A DNA stretch of 64,000 nucleotides from contig NC_134033.1 in NCBI RefSeq assembly GCF_964204645.1, positions 12,712,155 through 12,776,154 on the forward strand. Reading direction: 5' to 3'. Position 1 is the stretch's first letter. Every line of letters begins with the position of its first letter. The position numbers and the translations under genes were made by a program. Below the pieces are notes generated by a model. The model made no database searches. It saw nothing but the letters and a program-made list of their open reading frames with translations, and was not told the origin of the DNA. Of the stretch, positions 10,885 to 23,000 are shown in pieces. Origin of the DNA: Tubulanus polymorphus (taxonomy: Eukaryota; Nemertea; Palaeonemertea; Tubulaniformes; Tubulanidae).

Positions 10885-12552
10885 CTAGCAATTCATTTCA
10901 TCTTTCCTGCCGATGCTCACAGAATCCGTTCCTTCGATTTGTTTACCGAATTCGTCCGCGCAGAAGCAGGCTGATCCGCGACACTGTACGGGGTTATAGT
11001 TGCCATTGTCGGCGCAGTCAAATGAAAGCCCGACCATACCAGTTCTCAGAAATTCAGCTTGATCTCTCGCGCATCCTGAAAGATAGACGTATTTCATTAT
11101 CTTAAGAATACCAGTACCGAAAAAAACGGAGGCAGATGTGCTCCAGGATTCATTAGATAGGCGGTGACTATTTTGTAGTTAAGATAAAGATAAGATGAAT
11201 GTTTATTCTCCTGACTTGAGTTAAGTATAAGTCAATTCTGAGAGTACATCCTATAGTTTGTAATACATACGACAAGTGGCGCCCTCTGTCTCCCAGGCGT
11301 TCATTCTGTGGTTAGTCTCAGTTCCATCCTTTCTCAAACATGTACATCTATACGAAAACGGGCCAAGAGCCGTGAAATTTAAAAATGAAGTCTTCATCTT
11401 AAAATATGACAACAAAGATGTCATCGGTGTGAAAATATTAGCTGCACATAATGGCCCATCACCCTCGCTTGCCAGCGGGGTTTGGTTTCAACCGGTGTAT
11501 CTCGGTTTCGGGAATGGCTAGGATTGATAGATATAGGGAAATCTTACACGGATCCTCGACAACGCATTCTGGAGTAAGATCCATCCTCTTCACAGTTCGG
11601 TACGCTTACGCCCAACATATTCTGCTGTGCCAGTTTCAACATCTCGGCTCGTTCATCGAGGCACTTGTCTGCATAATACAACAACGAAACGCATTAACGA
11701 CACCAGACTCAAGTTTCAAGAATGAGTTGAAATCTATTGATGATTATATCGTTAAATCACTGTGTTTTTTGATATAGTGAGGATATTCTGTTCCTGGTAC
11801 CTTATCTACTAAAGGCCCGGACACACTGGGCGATTTCGTTGGCCGACGAAATCGCCCAGTGTGTCCGCGGCTTAACGACAAAGCTGGGGTGCCTAGTAGG
11901 ATGACTTCAAATTCCCCGTTTGATATTTTCTTTCAGAATGTAACATATTGTACTTACAAGCGCAAACGCCTTTTTCCGGGTGGCATTTTGTGTTACCGTA
12001 GCATTTCCCAATAATCGAAGCTCCTAAAAGCCTGGTTGCGCATGTCTCTCCAATTTCTGAATGTGCAAAATATTGTGAGATTCAGTTAATTTGATGAGCA
12101 ACTTTAACCGAAAAAAGCTACCGAAAAATACGTAATATCAGATGGATGATTTACATGAAAATCCATCATACTTACATAAAAATCGAAAGAAAAACTTGAA
12201 ACAGAAAGTTGGTCCTAAGATGGGAGAGGAGATATATGAAAAGGGAACGGGGCGTTGGGAATTACAAACGATTGAACAGAGAGTGGGTGGGAGTGGGTAA
12301 TAGCTGGAACGTGAATGAACCACAAGTTTGCCGTATACATATTGAAGCAGGGAAGCCGTTGCTATATACGGACTTACCTAGACTCTTAACGCAAGTGTCG
12401 CAACAGCCACAGAAGCTGGACTTTTCGACGAGTTCCTGGCGAGGACCGCAGCCATTTATCGTCGGGCACTTGACCGTGTCGCAGTAGTTCGGCGGGCAGA
12501 CGATACCGTAACAAGAAACCAGTACGCTGCTTAATATTATCAGAAACTTCAT
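10885..12552 (-). CDS. Secreted Cys-rich protein with two thyroglobulin type-1 domains
   Basis: Five exons, 12378-12552, 11958-12056, 11548-11668, 11271-11347 and 10885-11075, join in phase to give 220 aa. MKFLIILSSVLVSCYG is a signal peptide. Residues about 19-90 are a Cys-rich module (CPPNYCDTVKCP, then FCGCCDTC, then KCYGNTKCHP) resembling IGFBP- or antistasin-like cores. Two thyroglobulin type-1 domains follow. The first starts KCLDERAEM and runs through NCEEDGSY and CTCLRKDGTE to EGATC, split across two exons. The second starts CARDQAEF and has DCADNGNYNPVQC, then CFCADEFGK. The classical CWCV is CTCL in the first and CFCA in the second. Some proteins with this domain are thyropins that inhibit cysteine or aspartic proteases; that role is inferred. 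An AATAAA (complement at 10858-10863) lies just past the stop. Confidence 0.85.
11818..11867. repeat. Perfect 22-bp-arm hairpin in an intron
   Basis: Arms 11818-11839 and 11846-11867 are exact inverted complements (CGGACACACTGGGCGATTTC and onward) around the 6-base loop TGGCCG. The hairpin lies in the intron between exons 2 and 3 of the thyroglobulin-domain gene. It is probably the relic of a short MITE. Confidence 0.9.
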
Positions 12553-13312
12553 TTTTGCTCTGAAAATAGATTTGAAGAATAGTTCATTAGAAAACGTAAA
12601 AACCGATTGATTTCTTTGCGTCGTATTTCGCCAGTGATATTTTCGAATTTCCGTTCAAGAAACGTTCGTTTCGACAAAAAAACACTCACAGGGAAATTCT
12701 GCAATAAAATGAATTCAGAAAAGAGATTCACAAGTTTGTGTACGTGTTTTCTGAAAAAAAGCCTGTTATGTCTAAAACGAGCTGCGCCTATCGGATCTAA
12801 TCAACGAGCAGCAAACATGATAGGGATTGTAACAAAATCGGAAATCTACAGTATTTGCGATGTAAATATTTCATCTTTATCTGACGATTGAAATCATTGA
12901 TAGCAAATACATATTTTGTTTTACAACATAGAGATTGTATATGTGTCCGGTAGAAATTTGGAATAATTTTTCATGCAGTTCAATCAACAGCTTGAATTTG
13001 GTATGGACTAAATAAAGGCTTTTTGAAATTTCTAGAATGTGCCGAAATCGATATCGAATCAATATGTATCTAGATTGTGGGTACGAACAATACACCATAG
13101 TGACATGATTTGGTTTCAGACATGATGATGAAGATTCCTATTCAAAAATTTAAAAAGTTAACTTTCGAGTGCTGATGAATGTGGTTGAATGATGACGGCG
13201 TTTGCAAAAAAAATAGAAAACGTTTAATAAATGTAAGAACACTAAGAAAGTCCCGGCCAGGACGCTGTCGTGAGGGCGGTCAAATCAGGGCACAGTTTAT
13301 GATGATTGTCTG
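12553..13312. other. Intergenic/5' flank of the thyroglobulin-domain gene
   Basis: This holds the putative 5' UTR and promoter side of the thyroglobulin-domain gene and the 3' flank of the GPCR gene, both minus strand. It is AT-rich. No further gene or clear regulatory motif was recognised. Confidence 0.4.
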
Positions 13313-14416
13313 TCATTCATTTCGAAGAACAATTACCATAAACATCTTTCGAAGCTGATTTCGAAAGCGACGCCTCGAAGCGCAGTAGATATAGAAATTA
13401 CAAGACGCTACGATCATTCGTATCAAATTCTGTATCGGATAAATATACGTTGTTTTATTGTGTTTGCCTTTATAGAAACGTACGATATTCATTATGGCTC
13501 CTCTCAGAGAAAAAGTACGTTTCACTAGAAATAAACATGAAATGAGAACTAATGTCAGCGTTAAACTACGGTCGCTGCTGCTGCTGCTGCTGCTGCTACT
13601 GCTAAAAGTTTGATTATTTCTAGACATGGTTTTTCTCGCTTCTCCTGCGCGTCTCAACGTGAAAATCAACCGGATAGTTATAAGAATCATTGTCACTGTC
13701 GGTAGGAAATGTATTAACGGAGCCCGCACGAAAGTGGAATAATATTTCAGATAGACATTTCTGCCAAACGCCGTTAGCTTCTGAGTCCATCTGCCGTGCC
13801 CGGTGCATGGGTTACGGTACCGACGAGTTGTGTACCTTAACATATTTCTGCTACTGATGTCGGTCAAAGAAAATATCACGACTAAACTGACGTAGATACG
13901 ACTTCTCTCCATTCTTATAATTCGTACCGCATTTAGAGGCCAACAAACTACAATATATCTGTCTATAGCTATTAGTAATGTTGTTAGATCAGAAACACTC
14001 GCGAATATGAATTGAATAAATTGCGTGTACGAATAAATACGTTTCATGTCGTGATTGAATGCAGCGGTCATGTCCAGTAACAAGGTGTGAGTATAAAGCT
14101 GATACTGAAACTCAATGACCACATAAGATAGACACGTGAATAGATCGGCAACAGCCATGCATCTCAAATAGAATATACTGGTGTTAGTCGAGCGTTCTTT
14201 AGTAAGGATGATAAACGACAAAACATTCGCAAAGACGCCAGAAACAGAAACACTAAAAATGACGTAATTCATGACTTGTAGATAGAGGTTTTCGTGTAAC
14301 GGTTTGAAATCTGCATGATGAATGTATCTACACCGAGGATGAGGTCTAAACCCTCCTCTTTCAGTTGTGACGTCTGATACATTGAGGTTAAGCACGATCG
14401 ATAATGTATTTCGCAT
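13313..14416 (-). CDS. Intronless rhodopsin-type (class A) GPCR, peptide-receptor-like
   Basis: A single uninterrupted 367-aa frame has seven hydrophobic segments: about 49-71, 82-104, 131-158, 174-189, 229-254, 284-304 and 325-346. Class A landmarks are visible: Asn64 in TM1, AVADLF (Asp91) in TM2, IDRYIVVCWPL after TM3 (DRY at 152-154), and NFYIYC (340-345) replacing NPxxY at the end of TM7, followed by a basic helix-8 region, RRRFRNQLRK. N12 is an N-glycosylation site. The NFYIY/ASRRRFR ending resembles invertebrate FMRFamide-type receptors; the ligand is unknown. Oddities: intracellular loop 3 holds a run of ten Ser (272-281) encoded by a CTG/CAG repeat, and no Cys is seen at the top of TM3 for the usual disulfide, although ECL2 has Cys204. 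Lack of introns suits this receptor class. Confidence 0.8.
   Translation of the reverse strand: MRNTLSIVLNLNVSDVTTERGGFRPHPRCRYIHHADFKPLHENLYLQVMNYVIFSVSVSGVFANVLSFIILTKERSTNTSIFYLRCMAVADLFTCLSYVVIEFQYQLYTHTLLLDMTAAFNHDMKRIYSYTQFIQFIFASVSDLTTLLIAIDRYIVVCWPLNAVRIIRMERSRIYVSLVVIFSLTDISSRNMLRYTTRRYRNPCTGHGRWTQKLTAFGRNVYLKYYSTFVRAPLIHFLPTVTMILITIRLIFTLRRAGEARKTMSRNNQTFSSSSSSSSSSDRSLTLTLVLISCLFLVKRTFSLRGAIMNIVRFYKGKHNKTTYIYPIQNLIRMIVASCNFYIYCASRRRFRNQLRKMFMVIVLRNE
13574..13602. repeat. CTG/CAG trinucleotide repeat encoding poly-Ser
   Basis: Plus strand reads GCTGCTGCTG repeated about nine times with one ACT interruption. On the coding (minus) strand it gives AGC-type serine codons in the third intracellular loop of the GPCR. 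Confidence 0.85.
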
Positions 14417-14839
14417 TCCAATTAAGTATACACCAGAAGAGAGAAAGTTACAATATGATAGAAATGAAAATAGAGAATGATGAAGGCAGATATAGGCGGC
14501 TGGATGAAACTTATATAGCTACAGTGCTGACTAGTAAGATCAGGACAGTCCCGGATATCAGTGAATTCCATATCCAATTAGCAAACACTCTGGCTGATAT
14601 TTTAGCAGCGGTTTTTTCTACGGGGTTTAGATTTCTAATTGAGAAACACGTGAAATTACGTTTGATAAAATTCATATCAAAAAGAATATGCTGATCTTCA
14701 TAATGATATATTCAAAATATATCACATAGTGATTTGACATATTTCCAAACGAAATCTTCCTCGCGTAGCTCCAACGTGGTTCGTTAACTCGACGTAAAAT
14801 GATTACTGTGAAGTTTTTATCAGACGTACCTAATCCGAG

Positions 14840-15310
14840 TAAAAGCCCTAGTTTGAAGTAAAGACCGTCAAGTGCTGCCGCTATGCTCATCGTTAGCGGA
14901 TTGTTTGTACACTAATGTCAATCGACTGTGGCAATCAGCGGACAGCGGTAGCACCTCGCCTGCCGGAGTCGATTGATGTTAGTGTATAAAAATTACGCTA
15001 ACTATGAGCATAGCGGCAGCACCTTACGGTATAGTTAGTAGTACACTACGATTCGCCCGTGTCCCGCGCGAAGGCGGTCTGTCAACCAGAAAATAAAGGC
15101 CCATCTTAAGAGTTAAAACTCAAAGAATCATTAAATTAGTTACCGCAGAGAAATATTTCACGGCCATACTGTTTTTACAAAGTTCTACCCACTTACTTAC
15201 TTACTTACTGGACCAGACCGATGTGACTCCAACTTTGAGACGGAGGCGACCGTGTGAAATAACGGCCTCGATTTATCAAATTTATACGAACGTTTTTATC
15301 AGAAACAACT
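14840..15310. mobile_element. Foldback/MITE repeat family A, copy 2
   Basis: The hairpin arms at about 14872-14905 and 14990-15024 match copy 1 at 10.2 kb (GTGCTGCCGCTATGCTCATC and its complement). The loop motif CAATCGACTGTGG and the downstream AGAGAAATATTTCA and ATACGAACGTTTTTAT blocks are also shared. It is non-coding and lies upstream of the GPCR gene. Confidence 0.7.
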
Positions 15311-16134
15311 GTAGAATATGGCTATAAATTTTCCGTCGAAATCTATAGCGACCACGGCGACTAAAGTTACGGGAGATAAGAGATAAGGAAATTGAGTGCC
15401 ACACGGCGTGTGGCGTTTATCAAAAACTCGTTTTACGATCAGACGACTCGCCGTGCGTTTGAAATTGGTTTCAACTTACTTTGACCCTACGTAATCAAAA
15501 TTTGGAGTTGTTGACTTCGAATATAACTGAAACTAATTGAAATTGAACTGATATGTACAACTCTAGCCATATCCAATAAACTGACTCTGGCCGGTCTTTG
15601 CGCACGCTTTATGGTACCGAAGTCCCTAATAAAAAAGAAATGGGCCCATGTAAAATTATCTTTATCGTGCGTCTAGCTCTGTACAGAACATACTTTCACA
15701 AACGCACTTAAATATATAGAATATGCTTCCAAATAGATGAACGAGGTATTATTATACATACGTGTATAGAGGCCTGCTTGTTTTCCAAGTGCGTCGAGTA
15801 TTTGCGACGTAGAAACTACGCACTATTTATGCATGCGTAGGCGTGTCTTAAAAAAAAATTCATTATCAGAACACAGTAGGCCTAGGCCCTACATAACGTT
15901 AAGTCCTTTAAACCATGTGTTTATATACGCATACCTCTATAAGACATAAGCCCTACCGTTGTAATAGAAATCTAGAATATCCCTCTCGGATGCGTTATAG
16001 TCTAGTCCGGTACGTGTAATGATGAGTAAGCGCTGAACTAAATATTTTGTATTGACGCTAGTGGAATTTATGGTAGCAATTCAAAACGCAACTAACTACC
16101 AGCATAGTTATAAATAGATCAAGTTTTAAACACA

Positions 16135-16765
16135 AGAGTGATTATTATGATCGTATAACTGAATTTATTTGACGAATTACACACGCGGGCTGATGACCTT
16201 TGAATGACAAATGGAATGTAGGCGACATAAATTAAGTCGACCTGATTAGGAGAATATCCGATCGTGAAGTTCCGTGTTGAAAGTCCAATCCCTGGACCGT
16301 GTGCCGTATGTACGGGTTCTATCAATCCGCTGTCTCAGTCTGTATCCACCCTCTCATAGACAATCAACAGACTATAGCCATCCTGACAAAAATGATCTTC
16401 AAACCTGTCAGCAATTCAATTACCCTACGCCACTGACTGACATCCGGCATCAGTAGAATAAGTTAAATACCAGTAATTACCATGCTTGTATAACAGTATA
16501 ACTGAATTTATATGGCGACTTATACACGAACTGATGACCCCTAAATGACAAATGGAATGTACATATAGATTAAGTCGACCCGATTAGGATATATCCGAGT
16601 GAAATTCCGTCGGACTCCGGCGCTAAGTCCAGTCCCCACTGGTGCAGGTATCAATGATCTGCTGTCTGTCATCAATCGGCTGTCTGCCATCCTTAGACAA
16701 TCGACAGACTATCGTCATCCTGACAAAAATGACCGTCAACACTTCATCAGCTTTTAAGTGGGCAG
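16135..16765. repeat. Tandem segmental duplication of about 270 bp
   Basis: Segment 16135-16415 is repeated at about 16490-16755. Shared blocks in the same order include TATAACTGAATTTAT, AATGACAAATGGAATGTA, ATTAAGTCGACC(T/C)GATTAGGA, GACAATC(A/G)ACAGACTAT and CATCCTGACAAAAATGA. The copies are diverged by substitutions and small indels. Confidence 0.75.
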
Positions 16766-17869
16766 CTCAAAAACCGATCGCCAAACCCTCGCCAGCTCTC
16801 AGAGCGGCCTGGGTCACCTTTTAATTGAAAATGAAATAAATTTTTTACCTGACCCTATTGAGACGTCCTCGGCAAAATATATATTTCAACGAGGCGATAA
16901 TCTTCAACTTCAAAAACAATTTTTTATTGTTTTCTTAAATTTCACATAGCAACGTAAGCGATATTTCATACACATTTCACCGTTAGCAGCAGTCGTTCAC
17001 ATACATTGACAAATACTGTATTTTATGTACGTACGTCTTAACGAGGCTAAACTAAGATATATAACTATACTTTCTAAATCTAACCGTTTAACAATAAAAT
17101 AAATAAACATTAATAACATTATTGAATATCATATCGTACATATATGTGTATATGTAAAGGTATAAAATACACTGAAGGAAGATGAAGGAAGATTTTATTC
17201 ATGCTTGGAAGTGAAGTATACTATGGACCTGTTTCTGACCACGTTCTGGGTAACGGGACAGTATGATCCACCGTTGAGTCGCGTCAACTTATGAGATTAA
17301 AATACGAACTTTCGGATTGAGTAGACGCCCTTGACCTTGGTGATAGCGCGCGCGTAGGAATCGTTGAGGCGTGACAAAACTTATAAGCCACGACCACGCG
17401 CATTTTGCTAGGGATAAATTTGGTTCGTGCTAGTTTAGGCCCGGACCTGTTTAACCAATTCGTCTCCATGTGATCGCGGCTATTTTGTTTGATCATGGAC
17501 TCTTCGTTGTAGAGTCCATGGTTTGACCATCGATATTGGGTTGTGACGACAACGAAAGCACATGGATGCAAGATCTCTTGTACCTGTTTCACCGAGGAGG
17601 CCACCCATTTGTCAATTACAATGGATAAAAGGAGTATTGTTTTCTAAGTTCAGAGTATTCGTTTTCTAGTACTGGCATTCTTAGCAATAAACATTATCTT
17701 TTTATCGGAAGGAAAATATCTACACTGGTATCGTTTGGACAATAGTCACACCCGCCACCACAATTTAGAAGGCATTATATCAGCAGCCTGGACCCACCCC
17801 CTGGAACGTTTAATGATTTATCAATAATCATTTGTCTATTTGGACCCCCACAACATAGTCACCGGGACT

Positions 17870-17960
17870 CAGCGTCGAGTTAAGTGTTAACTCAAAGAAA
17901 ATGAATTAATTTCAGATCAAGAGTTAACTCTAAGCCTCAACTGTGGAACTGGGTCCAGAG
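17870..17960. repeat. Short foldback repeat family B (AACTGGGTCC type)
   Basis: A sequence ending GTGGAACTGGGTCCAGAG with internal GAGTTAACTC blocks belongs to the family seen as an adjacent pair at 40033-40255. Other diverged members lie at about 22606-22720 and 30643-30725. Confidence 0.5.
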
Positions 17961-18080
17961 ATAACTCTAACTTACAAGTGTAAAACTGGATCCAGCAGTC
18001 AACCAATTTATGGTCTTCACGCAATCAGGACCTCAGACAAAAGTGAACAACAAATACACTACACAAATGCCAGTAAGTTA

Positions 18081-18303
18081 GGCCAAAAAAAAATTGATAC
18101 CTTGTTTCTCCGCTCTGCTGAGCTTAAATTTTGATCCGGCCGGCCGCCTATCTACCCTATACATTACTCTTTTTTTTAAATCGTGATCAATTTCACCATA
18201 ACAGACCCGGCCGCTATAGAAATGAACTGTTTATAAATTTTATCATATTTTACAAAAATGACCCGGCCGCTGCGGAGAAACAAGGTATCATTTTTGTTTA
18301 GCC
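18081..18303 (+). mobile_element. MITE family C, copy 1, with TTA target duplication
   Basis: Terminal inverted repeats begin GGC(C/T)AAA and continue with TTGATACCTTGTTTCTCCGC at the left, matched in complement at the right (GCGGAGAAACAAGGTATCA, then TTTAGCC). TTA flanks both ends (18078-18080 and 18304-18306). The interior has three CCGGCCG-type motifs. TTA duplication and short size point to a PIF/Harbinger-type non-autonomous element. Copy 2 at 33.4 kb is inverted relative to it. Confidence 0.8.
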
Positions 18304-20043
18304 TTAGCGATATATGCTATCAATGTCACCATAAGCGCCAGATGCTAGAGATATTTCATCAACGCACTTTTTAAGGTCATAATTCAAGACTTCGTACGGC
18401 AAATGGTGAAATTTTGTAGGGTGTTTCCAGACTGTAGATAGAAACTTGCATTATACATGATATCGAAGTAGAATTGAAATTGTTTACACATAATACAATT
18501 TACATACACATACAGCAATAAAAACAGGACTCAAGTTTCTGTGCATGCAAGTACGCGAATTAATTTCCACAGCCAGCAGAATGAACCAGGACTTGCAGAC
18601 AGTCGTGTACCCCGGAGTGTTACGAAGCTTAGCAGAATAGCATTACACGATTTTAAACGAAAAATCAAAAATATATTTCCAAATTCCGAGAAAACGAAGG
18701 TTGCATACATATGTATCAGCTATAACACCATATTTACTCACAGTAAGAAAATAAAAGAAATGAAAAAAATAAATTGTGGCTTTAGTAGAAAAAAAACATT
18801 CATAATATTTGTATAGACGATATAATATATGATAGTAATACAGTTAAATAAACACTGCTTAATCTGGATTGGACTTTTTATTTAACCTAATTTGGACAAT
18901 ATCTATCTACAGTCGACTTATTGTAGAAAACGAAACACAAAACTTAAGTCCAAAAGTGGTCTTAAATCCCTAGATTCGTCCCAAGTTTTTAGATTGGCTT
19001 TTGAACTGAATAAGTCTAATACAGGTCTTCAATCTAAGCGATGGCTGTGCAACTGGTGGCTGGATACAGTTTCACAGTCGTGACTTAGGTTCAAAAGCGG
19101 TGTTGAACCTTAACATTGGTTTTAAGTTGTTAGATTGGCTATAGAACTAAGGACGTGAGACTGGTCATAAGTCTGAGCTATGACTCTGCAACTGAAGCCG
19201 GTTCTACAGTTGCGTATGAGCCTTAAGATTATAAGTTGAACTTGTGTAGTTTCTTTCCACTTTTTAACTGGTACTCACAACCGCGGAACTTGTCAGTCCT
19301 CGTCACATGATGATCCGGATTAAGCAGGTTTTACAATTTAACATGCTGCGGAAACCTTTCAACATTTTAAATATAATAACACTTTATAATTCGAATATAA
19401 ATATAATATATATATATATATAAATTGCATAGAGATTGGGAAGTGGAAACATGATTTTAACATATTGGTTCCACAGTAGACAACAGTGCGGCCATTAGAT
19501 ATTAAAATCAAGTTGGAGAAGCACTGAACGAGAGGTTCTGGAAAGGGTGAGAAAATCCACCAGTTTTACAAATTGAACAACATCTGAAAGTCTGTATCAA
19601 TTCAATATTGATGATATTTGAATATCGATTCAAAATTTCATACAAAGTGGATTCGTTCATTAATTTGTTCAAAGAATAGTTCATCCATGAGGAATCCCTT
19701 CGAAAATAGAATTTCTAAATTCAGGGACAGTTCCTGACAATCAGGGGACAGTCAACTACAGTATTTTCAGAGATAGTTCCTGACAGTCAGGGGACACAGA
19801 CAGTCAGGAGACACGAAACCGTTATTTAGGATCTGTCCTTGCTTTTGATCTTGTATTATATACATACATGTACACAGCAGCATTATCCATTAAAATATAA
19901 TATATCTATTCCTTAGCTTGGAAATATTGACCAGTTAAATATATTCCCAATAAGATACATCACGATTGTATTCTTTTGATTGCGATGTTAACATGAATTA
20001 TTTTACTTTGGCTGTTTTACACCTCGGATTCTAAGCTGGGATT

Positions 20044-23000
20044 TTACAACGTGATGAGGTTTTGTTTATTGACCAATTCGACGTACAGCTTTCCCGGTCG
20101 TACCAGATCTTTCTTGTCCTTCGGTTTACCTTCCAGTCCGACTGATAAGACGTAGCCTTCCTTATCTTCGACCCCGGTGAAAGCGTGACGTCCCATGAAC
20201 TCGTCCAACAAAGTGTTTCGGTTCCAGACCTGTAGCGAACAAAATCAAATGATTCTGCAACATGGCGCGTGTGATTAGCTATAGAAACAAAGTCAGCTTA
20301 GTTAGCTTGGTAATAGAACTAACTAAAATAAGCATAGACTGGTAATTGGACATAAAATTGGTTGTACAAACAAAATCAGCTTCTACTGGTCTTAAGTAGA
20401 ACCAAAATGAGCTAAGACTGGTCTTAAGCTATGAGATTGGTATAGAAACAAAATGAGCTTGAGAATGATCCTAAGTTGGGCTAAAGAAACTAAATTGGCT
20501 TATGATGCACTGGTCTTGAAATCGACACTATCTTACCTGTACCCCTGGGCTAACTTCTGAATATGGAATGGAAATGGGCTCACGAAAGAAGGAATCAGCC
20601 CCCCGATTGAGAACTGAGATGACAGAGGAGTGCGGAGTGTTACATTCAGTTTCACGTAACTGGCTCGGCCTTGGACTGAATGAAAACTTACGGTGACTAT
20701 AATCGGTGATTTGATTGGGTTTTTCCGGTAGAAAATCGCCGACTGATCCCACACTGGATTTAACGTGTCCTTACAAACATTCGTCGATACTTTCTGCCCT
20801 TCGCACTCAATAATACAATACGGGTCAGCTCCTACAAACACATACAACACATATTTAACGCAAGCCATTCCTGAAAAGATTTTGACAACGAATCATGAAA
20901 TCGAAGTTTGAAGCAGACTCGAGATCATAGTGTCAAATTAAGCACATTCCCAATAGATTTTTTAGTCAGTATGGTAGTAATCAGTAGAATAATTATTGAA
21001 TACTTTCAATACGTCATTTTCTACTATGACCAGCCTTAATATGGACAAAGAGTTTGTAAAAATACACATTTTGTGAGCAAGTATCACTTAACTCTTATAT
21101 GCAAATAATTTGACTGAGAAGTAAGGTACTTGAAAATGAAGATCAATTTTACGGTCCAAATCGATTTTGAATGAGAACCAATGATGATTTTAAGTTTGGG
21201 ACGAGTCTGGATAAGAATCGAACACAGTCAGGGAACGAGGGGTAACGTTTATAAAACAAACATTTAACATTACAAAAACGTACAAACCCTTCAAACCGGG
21301 TAAGGAGATTAAACACGTAAAATTCACCCAACCGCAAATTTGTTACGTACAACCATAATTGACTTTTTAATGAATTAACTTGACACAATCATGTAAGTAA
21401 ATGAACCATCCCCATTACAACGAATCATTCGAACATTAAGGTCTCAAATAAAATGTCCTTAAATTTCTTAATTCTAATGGAGTACCGGCACACCAGCTAT
21501 CCCGTCAGATGGCGCCTTTTAGATATCAGACAAACTCGATCAAAATTTGTTCATTTTCATCAAGTAATTTTCATCTCAGTTTTCCGTCTTCCAGTCCAAA
21601 AATCAGGCAAATAATTTACGAATCTAAATAAACTCAGATTAATCTCAAGAGTTTATATGTGGCACAATTACCGTACATCATGCATAGAATGTGAGAAATT
21701 ATTGTTAGTTGAGTTTGAAAAGAAATCCAGCATCGATGTCACACTGTACAGTAGTGAACCTGGTAGATAATGGCGGAATTTTGCTTGCCCCAGTAGCGTT
21801 GCCGGTAACCCATTGCGGGAAATTCACATAAATTCATTGTTAATCATTATCAAAGTATAATCGGAACTACTGCTTTTAACAATACACTCGAATTCAGTCT
21901 CACCTTTCTTGAACACTGCAAATTTCATAGAATGAAAAACGAAGTCGTTAAATAAACTAAATGAGTTGAAATGTAACAGCGTGTATATATGTAAATGTAT
22001 ATATACTGGTTACATCTAACTATATAAAACAAGCAACAGAAAAAAAAAGTGTGAACGTATAAAAATAAATACCCTATTGATAAAAATGATGAAAACAACA
22101 AGCTAGAAATATCTCCTCTGGTCGGTTTTCTATAGCATAACTAGAGGCAAAATGGGATTGGTGTCTACAAAGGACAGCTTTGGCCATCTGGGCCCGGTTT
22201 CATAGACCGAGTATCAAAGTTATCCCTAGGGGTAAATCCTCAATCTGGGTGACAACCACCATAGTTACAATGAGAAACCATGGTTATAACAGACAAATTT
22301 CAAAATGTTCCCAGGGACTATTTTTCTACCAAATCTATGAAACCCAGCCCAGTGTTTAAGGGTTTGAATCCTATCATATTAGTTTTGATGGGTTTCAAAG
22401 GGGTGATTTCTGGGTTGAGACTTAAGACCAAGTTAAGTATAATTTGTCCTTCTAAGTACCAACTGGCGGTATTAAGTTTGGATAGGTATTAATGAGATTG
22501 ATTCTCCTATGAGACTTTAGACCGAGTCGAGGTTTTTCTCCAATCGAACAAATTCAGATCGGTTTTAATCGAGAATAAGCCAATGTTGGAATTGAAATTT
22601 TACTAAATCCCCAGTTCCACAGGTGTGGGTTATGATTTGACTAAGAATCAACTCATTGAAAATGAATTCATGTAATTCTAGTTGAATTCAACGAAGAACC
22701 GCGGAACTGGGTCCTGGTCTAGGCCTAGTTCATATAAACATTCCGACAGAGGAGATTAAAAAAAAACAGAGATCGGTTTTATAGACCGGTTTTAACGATA
22801 AGCCTAGCGTTAATTCAGCTATAAATCAATTGGTTTTGGGCAGGTTTCGATTGAACATACTCCAGTTTCAGAATAGCTATTCCGGATTACAAACTCTCTA
22901 CCGGCCGTTTCTATCGGATTTACGGATAATACTTTTCCGGAATAGGTACAGCGTATTCTGGTCGAAACAAACGTGCCAGAAAATTCCGGAATCGGTAGAG

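Larger units (their letters stand above)
15311..20043. other. Gene-free repeat-rich region between GPCR and calpain genes
   Basis: No supported gene. Besides the repeats annotated separately, 18900-19280 is a degenerate low-order repeat in which phrases such as GTTAGATTGGCT(A)TAGAACT recur every 80-120 bp. An (AT)n run lies at about 19408-19432. A short block at 17490-17540 (TAGAGTCCATGGTTTGACCAT) is related to repeats at 62.9 and 63.9 kb. Confidence 0.5.

Noticed and set aside
17284-17604. 106-aa minus-strand frame
   Set aside because: It overlaps a dispersed repeat related to 62.9-64 kb (TAGAGTCCATGG blocks) and has no recognisable domain.
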